The notes beneath the pieces were generated by a model that was not told the DNA's origin, did not search any database, and worked only from the letters and a program-made list of their open reading frames with translations. Position numbers and translations under genes: made by a program. Source: Phocoena phocoena (Eukaryota > Chordata > Mammalia > Artiodactyla > Phocoenidae). Taken from it: 64,000 bases of DNA. Position 1 is the stretch's first letter. Each line of letters starts with the position of its first letter. This document shows, piece by piece, positions 1-10,450 of the stretch. Where the stretch lies: positions 496,001 through 560,000 of the forward strand of contig NC_089230.1 in assembly GCF_963924675.1 (NCBI RefSeq), read 5' to 3'.

Positions 1-669
1 TGCATGTAAAATTAAGATCTACCTCAAAGGAGTGGGACGTTCGGTGGGTAATATGTGCAACCACGTTGACACAGAGCCAGGCTCACTCTTCGCTCTGAGG
101 GTGGCTGCCACCAGCATGGTCCCTGCACTCCTTTTCAGAGCGCCGGTGCCACCCCAGGCATTTCCACATCAGGCCAGTTCAGGCTCTGATCCTCGTTTGC
201 CCCAGCGAGGGGCACAGCTCACAGGAGCCACTAAGAGGCAAGTGGGGTGCTCCGGGGAGCTCAGGCCCTGAGACTCCTCCCAACGTGGGAGAGCTGCGTG
301 TGACGGGAGGCCAGGTGGAGCGTTTGTGGTGTTGAGGTCAGACCAGGCTGACCTCCAGTATCAGCTCCCTCGCCTCAGCAGGTGGCCCAGGCTGGCAAGG
401 TGCCTAGCCTCCTGCGATTCAGCTCTTCAGACCACAAGGTGTTGTGGCAGCACTTTGGGAGAGACTGTATCACACAGGGCAGCTTCACTTCATTGCACTG
501 CTCGCCTGCCACGTGTACTTGTGCGTTGGCCTATCTGACTCAAGTTTCACCTCTGAAATGGAAACTATAGATAAGATCTTTGCCATAGGGTTACAGGAGG
601 ATTCGATGAGGTAGTCCATGTAATGTGTTCAACATAGAACCTAACGCAAATGCTCAAAATGTTGTCGAC
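1..669. other. Unique sequence, no gene seen
   Basis: I see no repeat I can name and no exon. The short open frames here (60 to 80 codons) have no recognisable domain and no supporting splice or promoter context. The segment ends where the GGT/GAT array begins. Confidence 0.6.
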
Positions 670-2000
670 GGTGATGATGGTGGTGATGGTGGTGATGGTG
701 GTGATGATGGTGGTGGTGATGGTAATGGTGGTGATGGTGGTGGTGATGGTGATGGTGGTGGTGATGGTGATGGTGATGGTGATGGTGGTGATGGTGATGG
801 TGGTGATGGTGGTGATGATGGTGGTGGTGATGGTAATGGTGGTGATGGTGGTGGTGATGGTGATGGTGATGGTGATGGTGGTGATGATGGTGGTGGTGAT
901 GGTAATGGTGGTGATGGTGGTGGTGATGGTGATGGTAATGGTGGTGATGGTGGTGATGATGGTGGTGGTGATGGTAATGGTGGTGATGGTGGTGGTGATG
1001 GTGATGGTGGTGGTGATGGTGATGGTGATGGTGGTGATGGTGGTGATGGTGATGGTGGTGATGGTGATGGTGGTGATGGTGGTGGTGATGGTGATGGTGA
1101 TGGTGGTGATGATGGTGGTGGTGATGGTGGTGATGGTGGTGGTGATGGTGATGGTGATGGTGGTGATGGTGATGGTGATGGTGGTGATGATGGTGGTGGT
1201 GATGGTGGTGATGGTGGTGATGATGGTGGTGGTGATGGTAATGGTGGTGATGGTGGTGGTGATGGTGATGGTGATGGTGGTGATGATGGTGGTGGTGATG
1301 GTGGTGGTGATGGTAATGGTGGTGATGGTGGTGGTGATGGTGATGGTGGTGGTGATGGTGATGGTGGTGGTGATGGTGGTGATGGTGATGGTGATGGTGG
1401 TGATGGTGGTGATGATGGTGGTGGTGATGGTAATGGTGGTGATGGTGGTGGTGATGGTGATGGTGGTGGTGATGGTGATGGTGGTGATGGTAATGGTGGT
1501 GATGGTGGTGGTGATGGTGATGGTGATGGTGGTGATGGTGGTGATGGTGATGGTGGTGATGGTAACGGTGGTGATGGTGGTGGTGATGGTGATGGTGGTG
1601 GTGATGGTGGTGATGGTGATGGTGATGGTGGTGATGGTGGTGGTGATGGTAATGGTGGTGATGGTGGTGGTGATGGTGATGGTGGTGATGGTGATGGTGA
1701 TGGTGGTGATGATGGTGGTGGTGATGGTGGTGATGATGGTGGTGGTGATGGTGATGGTGGTGATGGTGATGGTGATGGTGGTGATGATGGTGGTGGTGAT
1801 GGTGGTGGTGATGGTGGTGATGATGGTGGTGGTGATGGTAACGGTGGTGATGGTGGTGGTGATGGTAATGGTGGTGATGGTGGTGGTGATGGTGATGGTG
1901 ATGGTGGTGATGATGGTGGTGGTGATGGTGGTGATGATGGTGGTGGTGATGGTGGTGATGGTGATGGTGATGGTGATGGTGGTGGTGATGGTGGTGGTGA
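670..2000. repeat. 1.33-kb GGT/GAT trinucleotide VNTR
   Basis: The stretch is almost entirely GGT and GAT triplets in a strict three-base phase, with occasional AAT or AAC in place of GAT. The variant ggtaatggt recurs near 721, 832, 901, 934, 973, 1237, 1312, 1429, 1489, 1648 and 1864, with ggtaacggt near 1561 and 1837. All spacings are multiples of 3 and several fall at 60-75 bases, so the array is built of larger blocks, not single triplets. The array has almost no stop codons in four of its six frames, which produces spurious open frames of about 450 to 536 codons (Asp/Gly and Met/Val on the plus strand, Thr/Ile and Ser/Pro on the minus strand). I do not regard any as a gene. The plus strand is rich in GG doublets and could form two-tetrad G-quadruplexes (inference). 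Confidence 0.97.
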
Positions 2001-2120
2001 AGACAACATACAGGTCTTTAACTGCTGTCCTGTAGCCAGCTCCTTTCATACGTGTTCTCTCCTGTTCCTCTGTGATGCCCAGCACCCCTTGCTGTTGGCC
2101 CTCTGGGACCTCCCCTGTTG

Positions 2121-2304
2121 TGGACACCCCTCTAGTGTCCTGTGTGCCCCTCCCCCAGTAGAGTTGTGCTCACCGAGAGTCACGTGTGCTTGCTTGCCCC
2201 AAGCCAGTCTAGCCTGTGGTAATTATGGGAGTTAACCATGGACACCCCTCTAGTGTCCTGTGTGCCCCTCCCCCGGTAGCCTGTGGTAATTACGGGAGTT
2301 AACC
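2121..2304. repeat. Two-copy tandem duplication, second copy internally deleted
   Basis: A 118-base unit at 2121-2238 beginning tggacacccctctagtgtcc is followed directly by a second copy at 2239-2304. The second copy keeps both ends (start motif, and the cctgtggtaatta...gggagttaacc end) but lacks about 53 internal bases. The shared parts differ at only a few positions, so the event is fairly recent. Confidence 0.92.
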
Positions 2305-4704
2305 CTTACGTGTCAGACACTTAGGAGGCACTATTTTTTGAATTAACAAATTACACAAAACATTGCTTTACATATGAGTGTAAAAAGAAAAGAGAATTGT
2401 TTCTGTGAAAGCTAATAGGAATGACCTTTTAAAAGTGAGCGTGTAAAAAAAATTGTCAAATCAGATGTGGATGAGGCGCCATAAGCCAGGGGGTTCCCAG
2501 CACTGGTTGTTCCTGGAGGGCCCCGTGTCCCCCATCCCGCTTAGTGAAAGTGAGTCCCGTCAGCCACGGCTGTGGTGGTTTGTACACAGAAGACATGTGG
2601 GGCTCCAATAACACAAGGGCTGACTCACCCTTGAAAGATTTGAAAAGCAGCATTTTGTTTTCAGAAAAATTAAAACATTATGTGATGTGTGTCAGAATTT
2701 CCATAACCTTAAACAGACTTTTTCAACCAACAGGACAACCCCCTGCCCCATGTTGGACAAACCACCCTCCCCCATATCAACAGACTAGAATCAGATCCCA
2801 GCAGAAAAGGCGGCTGCTGCAGGTGGCACGACGTGGCCAGGGGCTGCTCCTGGGGTGCTGCGGGCAGGCCAGTGACACGGCCACTGGAGCAGAACCGCCA
2901 CAGGGCGAGTCATTTCCTGACCCCTGACCGCGGGGCAGACGGCGTGTCCTGGGAGCACCTCCAGCCGCGTGTCAGCGGCTCTTCCTCTTCGCTGAATCTC
3001 TGGAAAGTGCCGTCTTCCTCCTTCCCAGGCACCGTCCTGGGAACAGCCCGCTGGAGAGGAGCCGCCGCCTGGCCAGTGACCCCTGGTGACAGATTAAACA
3101 GACGTGGAGAAACTAGCGGGAAAGTAAACCTCCTGGGCCCGGCCTCAGCCTCCCACGCCTTCCCCTTCCTCTCTCCCCACCCCCGTCCCCAGTGCCCAGC
3201 AGCATCACTGTCCACGATGCCCTCCCCCGCCCAGCAGTGCCGGTGAGGACCCTATGGCCGCTGTTTCCCAGCAAGGCCTGGGCTCCACAGCCGCCCTCAA
3301 ACCTGCTTCTCCGCTGAACTCTCCCAGCCTCGGTTTCCGTGTCTGCACACAGGGCTGTGGGTCCCTCCCCTGAGGCCTGCCCATCGGAGATGACACACAG
3401 GCCGTGAGCTGGTGAGCGCAGCTCCCTCGGGCCGCAGCTCTGCAACACCGTCCGCACCATCGCTAGCTTGGAAAGCCACGAAGGCCGCTTTCCTCTGTGA
3501 AAACCACCACGAGCCTCTCACTTCCTATAAATTCCCTATCTTAACTCTCATACGCGGCCTCAGAGAGACACGGGCTCAGCATCGCTGGACCAAAGAAAAG
3601 GGCGACGGGTCTGGAATTTGAACCCAGCTCTAGCTTTAGGCACTTCCGCAGCCGTCACCAGCTGAAGTAAGGATTGAGGAGGGCCTGTCTTTTGCTTTTG
3701 CATATTTATTTTCACTTGAGGCGTCACAGATACACAGCATAGCTTCAAGCGCACCACGTAATGACTCGACGCTGTGTATGTTGCGAAATGATCGCCGCTA
3801 TCCGCCTCCTGGACGTGACCCTCTCATCTTTACGCTCGATGGATTTCCATGAAGCTGTCGCCCTGGCACACGGCAGCCCGGGCATCCTCACGGGTCCAGC
3901 CCAGACCCCCGGGGACTGAGCCAGGCGGAAGCACACTAGCTTGTCCGAAAAGCCACTCCACGGGTGCAGGGACGTCCACCTATCCTGGCCGCCCTGCCCC
4001 CGCGAAGCCTTTCCAGCCGTGAGGGCTCGTCTGTCCCCCTTTGCTCTGATGCCGAGGGAGCGTCCCCAGGAAGGGGAGTCATCCGTGTGGCTATAAATTT
4101 GACGTTGCAGTAGAAAGTTGGAGTTGGAAGCCGTGACCCGTGAAATTAGACACTCTCAGATGAGAGCCCTGCGCCCTGACTCGTGTGGGACTGCCCTTCC
4201 CAGGGCCTGGGGGAACGCGGGCCGCGGACACCAGGCCTTTCCTTTCGGTCCCCTCCCCGGCCCCAGCGGTAACTGATGGAATCAGCACCCTCGTCTTGTC
4301 TCTGAGGCGTGCGGGCCCACCGTAGGTCAGCAGCACACACGTTCTCTGAACGCGTGTCCGTGAAACCCTAGACTCCGTGGGAGACAGGAGGGCTCCTGGG
4401 ACAGGAGCAGTTCCTCACTCTCCAGTACGATGACCCCAAACACACATGCATTCACGACTAACTGATGCAACACTACCTCCACCCACCCGCCCTGCGGGAG
4501 GCGCACAGTTGGCGATGCTCACGTGCAGACGGCAAAGGCGTGGTCCCTGCCCGGCAGCCCTACGGATCCGAGACCGCCAACTTCCACTTACCCGCCGTGT
4601 GCGGTTCACAGCACTGAACTGACTCTCATGTTTTTCTTAAATTGCCTTTTTATCAGCAATTTGTATTTTTGCTTGTGTGACTTACCTGTACACATAATTT
4701 GCCT
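2305..4704. other. Unique sequence, no gene seen
   Basis: The first 450 bases are AT-rich and the rest GC-rich. I found no named repeat. Overlapping open frames at 2833-3246 and on the opposite strand at 2910-3460 lie in GC-rich DNA and have no recognisable domain. Confidence 0.5.
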
Positions 4705-5297
4705 ACTTTTCTAAAATTGAAGTATAGTTGATTTACCATACTGTGTTAGTTTCAGGCATACAGCAAAGTGATTGAGAGATATATAGACACACACTTATAT
4801 ATGCTTTTTCAGGTTCTTTTCCATTGTAGGTTATTACAAGATATGGAATACAGTTCCCCATGCTCTACAGTAGGTCCTTGTTGCTTATCTATTTTATGTA
4901 TAGCAGTGTGTATATGTTAATCCCAAACTCCTAATTTATCCCTCCCAGCCCCACCCCTTTGGTAAACATAGTTTGTTTTCTATGTCTGTGAGTCTGTTTC
5001 TCTTTTATAAGTTCATATGTATCACTTTTTCTAGATTCCGCATATGAGTGATACCATGTGATATTTGTCTTTGTCTGACTTACTTCACTTAGTACGACAA
5101 CCTCTAGGTCCATCCGTGTTGCTGCAAATGGCATGATTCCATCCTTTTTTATGGCTGAGTAGCATTCAGCCGTATATATGTACCACGTCTTTTTTATCCA
5201 TTCACCTGTTGATGGACACTTAGGCTACTTCCATGTCTTGGTTATTGAATTGATTCAATCTATTTTATGTATAGCAGCGTGTATATGTTAATCCCAA
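4705..5297 (-). mobile_element. L1 LINE 3' UTR fragment, inverted
   Basis: Read on the minus strand this is the 3' untranslated region of a cetartiodactyl-type L1. Diagnostic stretches on the plus strand include gaagtatagttgatttacc near the left end, tatttatccctccc-like pyrimidine sequence in the middle, and tctaggtccatccgtgttgc followed by a ggctgagtagcattc motif toward the right. No coding part remains. At the right (5' truncated) end, 40 bases at 5258-5297 repeat 4888-4927 with one mismatch, which the L1 consensus order does not explain. The same 3'-UTR type recurs on the plus strand at 34038-34475. Confidence 0.9.
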
Positions 5298-6156
5298 ATT
5301 AACCAGGCATGACAGACCTCGATGCAGAGGTCTGTCATAAAATACTAGGCAGAGCTGCCTGACAAAAAATCATGCAAAGTCAGCTGAGAGCAAAACTTGC
5401 AGATAACATTTGCTTTCATGATTTATGTACACGAACATCAAAGTGATTGGTGGAGTTTTCAGTGTTCATCCATATATGTGTCCTTCTCTGGACCAGGACA
5501 AAGGTTTTTGATGACACCTACCAACTCTGATAACAAAAGCTAGAAAACTAGGGGGGAAAAAAGTAGAAATTTTATTCAACCCACGCTAGGTTATTTCAAG
5601 AAGGATCTAATTTCAGGTCTGCCGACATATTGTGACATTCTTGTTGACCTCATGGCAAAACAATACCTTTTCTGGATCTGTGTATGAACAGAAATGTCAA
5701 TGATCTTTTAAAGTATTTTGTTGGCAGTGTTCTCATCCTGGCAGTTGGGGAATTCCAGCAAAAATAACAAAATGTTTGCCTTGTGTTCAATGTTTAATTA
5801 CCAAAGCCAAACTCACAATTTTAAAATCCCAAGTTCATTTCCTTCTTAAACTAGGAAATGATGTAATTTAGTTTAAACCAAGAAATGCTGAGTTTGCGCC
5901 CAGTCTTCTGGCACCGTTGCTGTGGTATAAAGTGGTTAAGAATGAGGTCTTAGGATGATGGGCCTAGAATTTAATAGGAGGATGGAAATAGGACACACAT
6001 TCAAAGACACCACCACACCTGGCGAGTCGTGACCAACCATGAGGAAACAGCCCTTTAGAGGCTGCACACTTTAGAGATGGAATCAGCTGATTCCGTGCCT
6101 CTGGACCTTCCAAAGGCAGAATCAATGAGACAACAGACACTGAGGAAAATATGGAG
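5298..6156. other. AT-rich unique segment between L1 and SINE
   Basis: Apart from the hairpin pair at its left edge I recognise no repeat family and no exon. It may be a decayed transposon, but no terminal repeats beyond the hairpins are visible. Confidence 0.45.
5309..5338. repeat. Perfect 12-bp inverted repeat (hairpin)
   Basis: The arm atgacagacctc (5309-5320) is followed by a 6-base loop (gatgca) and its exact reverse complement (5327-5338). A second, shorter hairpin aggcag-ag-ctgcct follows at 5347-5360. Both lie just outside the right end of the L1 fragment. Confidence 0.9.
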
Positions 6157-6170
6157 AAGCATACTACTTT

Positions 6171-6379
6171 TTTTTGTTTGTTTTTTGCGGTATGCGGGCC
6201 TCTCACCACTGTGGCCTCTCCCGTTGCGGAGCACAGTCTCCGGACGCGCAGGCTCAGCGGCCATGGCTCACGGGCCCAGCCGCTCCGCGGCATGTGGGAT
6301 CTTCCCGGACCGGGGCACGAACCCGCGTCCCCTGCATCGGCAGGCAGACTCTCAACCACTGCGCCACCGGGGAAGCCCA
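6171..6379 (-). mobile_element. CHR-type tRNA-derived SINE (cetacean)
   Basis: On the minus strand the element runs from the tRNA-like head (plus-strand end gccaccggggaagccc) to an A-rich tail (T-rich on the plus strand at about 6168-6187). The A-box-like TGGCGCAGTGG and a degenerate B box are present. It is flanked by an imperfect 14-base target duplication, aagcatactacttt (6157-6170) and aagcctcctacttt (6380-6393), with two mismatches. The family marks the genome as cetacean or a very close relative. Confidence 0.95.
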
Positions 6380-6393
6380 AAGCCTCCTACTTT

Positions 6394-8499
6394 GAGAGCA
6401 CTCCAGACTGGAGTACACATTCCTTGAATATGTACATCATACCAACACACAATCAACAGCCCTGATGCTCCAAGCACAAAACAGCAGAAACAAAAGTGTC
6501 TTCCAGTGGTTCGCTTCTAAACCAGATCCATGTTTCTAATTGCAGAAGAGATTTCCTTACAGCACGTAGATCTACGTGCACATGTGCACACACGCACACA
6601 TGCCTCGCTGGCGGCCACAGGGGTCCCTCCCCTGGCCCTGGTCCTCACGTGCACACACACTCTGGTGTCTAGAAACTCCTCATATGCCCAACATGCCCTG
6701 GCATTGACTCCATTTTCCTGCAGGCCTCAGGGGCTCCGAACCCGACAGCTCGCGGTGGACATGAGGTCCCCATGGGGCTGTGATCGCACCAGTGTCTCTG
6801 TCCCTCCAGCCGCCAGCCCGGGACAGAGGCTGGGGTTTCGTACGAGCCCAGAGCGCCTGGCTCAGCACTTGCTCCAATTAAATGTCCAGTGAACGCACGT
6901 GAGCGTCTGGGCTGTCGCTCTGCCACTCGCTGGCCAAGTGACAAGGCGTTAGTGACCATCAAGGGTGACACTCTGGCCACAGAATCTTCCGGAATCTGCC
7001 CACAGTCTGGCCAGGTAGATCTCACCTCCCGGCCCAGAGAGGTATCCACTTGTCACATGGAGGCCACAGCTGAATTGGCTTCCTTCCGTCTCCCCCAAAC
7101 GACTGGGCCTCACAAAGTCGCGTCTGCCTCACGGTGATGAGAAGAAGATAACACACATACGCAACATTTCCTTATAAAGTGCAAACTGTAGACAAGTGTC
7201 AGCTGCTTGGCTGTTCCCAGGCACAGAGCATCGACTGCGGAACAGTCGCTCGCGTGTCTGTGTAAGCGTCATGCCCTTCTGATACCAGCCTGCGCCAGGG
7301 CTCGGCATGGCTGGGGAACCCCAGGGTTTGTCCCGGGACGTGGTGGGGACATGGTGAGCAGTGCCATCCACCCTGCCCTGGTCCCCAAGCAGGACCACCC
7401 CTGCTGGCCTGCGCAGAGAGGTCGGATGCAGCCCATCCCTCAGGCGTGCAGGTACACACGTGCACACATGTGCCCACACGGCTGCATGCTCTCTCGCTCC
7501 ATACTCTGCCCTGTTATCTCATCTCAGCGAGTACTCAGTGTTTTCACCAGGATTTGGAGTTTAAAATACCATGGAATGGCTTGTTAAGACTTGGAGAGCA
7601 TCTTATGTTGAGGGCCCGAGCCGAGGACCAGCCGTGAAACGTGGGCTGTGCCACGGAGATGGCATTCCAGTGCTGTTTCTGTCTAGGGAGATGTAGCTTG
7701 TCCTGGGTTTTATACCTTTTGTTTGTTTTCTGAAAATCCTTTCTTTCCTGTTCATTCGGAGGAGTAGAGAAAAGGGCGTGATTTTCAGGGGTGAAGAATT
7801 GGTTGCCATTATAATTTCAGGCGGTCTGCACCCTGGGCACCAGGAGGTGATAACGAGTAGGGGGCAGCTGCCGGTTCCTGGCACTCTCCAGCTGCCCAGG
7901 CTCTTGCCGCGATTCGCAGGCCCCCCGCGTCAGGCAACGCTACTCTCCCAGATCGCTGTCATCTCCAGCCCTCGCTGTGGACCAGGCAGAGGCTTTATCT
8001 CAGCCCGCAGGGACTGACCTGGCTAACTCCTCCTGGAGCAAACTGCTGTTACTTTCCAAACTCAGCATAAATACTCACAAGGAAGGCGAGCGAGGGACGC
8101 GCGGCCAGGCCAGGATCTCACGACAGTCTCGGCCGCTCCGACGGCACTCTGACGTCTGCTCCAACGGCACCAGGTCGACAGGCAAGCTCTTGGTGTGGAC
8201 ACACATCCAACGACACTGAACCCGCAGGGCCTCACTTTTGAGACAGGGCTGCTGACGGCTTATTCAGGCTGACATCTGGGAGACAAGATTTAATTGCAAT
8301 TAACATTCAACCACAGAAGGAAGAAATGAAAAGACCAGGAAGGAAGGTAAGGCCTCTGACTGAATTCCAGAATATCCACTTTCCATACTGTCCACAGTCA
8401 AGTATCGAGATGAGCTCAAAGCAAGGCCTTTTCGTTAATTAAATGAGAAGCGTCTATTTTTGTGGAGACAACACGGGACGTTTACTTAAAAGGGCTTAT
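6394..8499. other. Unique sequence, no gene seen
   Basis: The segment is of moderate to high GC content with a CA/CG-rich patch near 6570-6660 and 7450-7480. Open frames on both strands (up to about 126 codons) overlap each other and have no recognisable domain. Confidence 0.5.
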
Positions 8500-8660
8500 G
8501 CCGGGCCGGCTCTGCTCCCTATTGGCTGTGCATCCTTAGATGTGTCATTTAATCTCCGGGGACCAGTTTGCCTGTGTGTAAACAGAGTGCAGACGTACCT
8601 CACCTACGTGACTAGCAGGCCATTGAGGGCACCAGATGGGCTCACGCTCAGACGAGCAGC
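8500..8660 (-). mobile_element. MIR SINE remnant
   Basis: The order ggctctgctccctattggctgtg, a ccttag...tttaatctc block and a gcctgtgtgtaaacag block matches the reverse complement of an MIR core and its conserved sides. It is highly diverged with no flanking duplication visible, as expected of this ancient family. Confidence 0.65.
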
Positions 8661-9844
8661 TTCCTCACGACGTGCTCATTTGGGAAACCGGTCAGTGAAA
8701 TCCTGCATGTGGTTGATAACAGCGTCAGCAAGAAACCGTCAGGCTTGGAAATAAACATTAAGCCGTAACACCTCCTAGAGGTTAACATTCCTTATTCCGT
8801 TGAGCCCACTGGAAATAAAAGGAATAAAACTGGCATTCTTACGTATCATCTGGGTTCAAGAATCCTCAATTTTGTTAAGTGTTCAGTGGCGGTTTTCAAT
8901 ACTAAGTTAATAATATACAGAACATGGAAATTTAAAAATTTACAACACCCAGAAAGACCTAACAGAACACAGTAGCAGCCTCCCTTTTTGTGCAAGAAAC
9001 ATTAGCGTGAGTGCGCTGAATGGCACAGTTAAGTCAGTGCTTGAAAGGTCCCCCAGTAGCTCCTGAGGGGCAGGAAGACACGCTCCACCCAAAGGCCGTT
9101 TTTCTCAAGGTTCAAGAAGACGGGAAAGCCCACCATGCTCTGCCGCTTCCTCAGCCAGGGGGATGAGAGGCCAGAGGAACAGGGCGTGTCCGCACAGGAA
9201 GCGTGGACCCGCGTCTGTCCTGTCGCATGTTTGCTCTGAGATGACTCACTGAGGAGCATCCTGGAATGTTTCAGTCTTATCCTCGCTGACAGCAAGCCGT
9301 GCTGACACGCACCCCCCGCCCACAAAGCTGGGCCCTTTTTGTGCCACGGCCCCCCATCCAGGTCCCACCACGAGGTGTGTCAGGCGCCTTGCCAACCTCA
9401 TCTCGCTGTATGTTTCCCTTTCTGCCCACAGTAAAATAGCCTTATCGCTCTTTTCCTAGTAAGTAATATTAAAAATATTTTCGTGTAAAAATTCTAACAA
9501 AATTTTAGGTATTAAAAGGAAAGGAAATCATCAGAAACCTTCAATCCTGCAGTAACCGTCACTTATGCATCTGTACACAGAAACACACACTGTTATGTAA
9601 ATAAGATAGTATCACAGGTGAAGTTTCTATCATGGCGGAACTTTTTTTTCCAAAAAGCCTGTTTTTGGCGTCTTGTCTTTCTCCTTCAACCTCCCCACCC
9701 CCAAGCCAGACCGTCAGTATAAGCCACGGGGGCGTGTCTTCCAGATTTTCGCCTTGTTCCAATGAGAAGCGCACGCACTTACACGTGTTCACGTACACGT
9801 ATGCAAGTGTGTCATTGTTGAAAAGATTGAATAACATTACGTAA
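8661..9844. other. Unique or unrecognised sequence
   Basis: AT-rich from about 8760 to 9000 and 9420 to 9620, GC-rich between. The right end may belong to the ancient L1 that follows. No exon is seen. Confidence 0.45.
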
Positions 9845-10450
9845 TTTTACCTCGTCTTTGTTTTTCTCACTTAAGAATACGTTCCAGGTCAGCTGGTACC
9901 AATCTCATCATTTTCACAGCAGCTACAAAATAGTCCACGACATGAACGTAGCACAACCAATGAGCTTCAATTCTGTTTCCTGTGCGGGGAGAGGGCGTTG
10001 CAAAGAGGGCGGTAAGCATCCTTGTAGGGCTGCTTTCCACACACGTGTTCTCCCATGTGGAATGCAGAGCGTGAATTCCTGGGTGGGGGGAGATTTTCTT
10101 CTTCGCTAGGTGGTACCAGATGCCTTTCCCCAAAGGCTGTAACTATTCACATTTCTACCACCTCCTCCCCAGCAGTGACTATCACTCTTTTTAATTGACG
10201 TCTGTGGATTGGTATCTCCCGGTTCCTTTAATTAGCGTTTTCTGGACCGCATTCGTGCTCTTCTAGATTTGCCTTTCCGTTAACCACTCTTCATATCCTT
10301 TCTTTCTATTGGGTTACCTTTAGCTAATCAATTTGTTAAATCTCTCCACAGGTTATACCTTGTTGTAGGTTAGCCCTCTTCCTCTCGTAACTTTGCAAAT
10401 ATCTTCTCGTGTTCGCCGGTTGACTTCGATTAAGGTACTTTCACCTTCTC
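9845..10450 (-). mobile_element. Ancient L1 (L1M-type) 3' relic
   Basis: Read on the plus strand, landmarks of the mammalian L1 3' region in reverse orientation appear in order: a tttttctcacttaagaatacg block, a block resembling the wider 'count of missing bases in thousands' AT-rich UTR, tctattgggttacctttagc near 10306, and ttgcaaatatcttctcgtgt near 10394. Identity is low and no reading frame survives, so this is a much older insertion than the L1 pieces at 4.7, 34 and 62.7 kb. Boundaries are approximate and the subfamily is not determined. Confidence 0.6.

Noticed and set aside
565..2235. Four open frames of 451 to 536 codons (Thr/Ile-, Asp/Gly-, Met/Val- and Ser/Pro-rich)
   Set aside because: All are readings of the GGT/GAT array. 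They arise because that repeat lacks stop codons in these frames, not because of coding selection.
5964..6380. Minus-strand frame that looks protein-like (and similar frames at 23316-23603 and 61968-62272)
   Set aside because: All three are translations of the CHR SINE.
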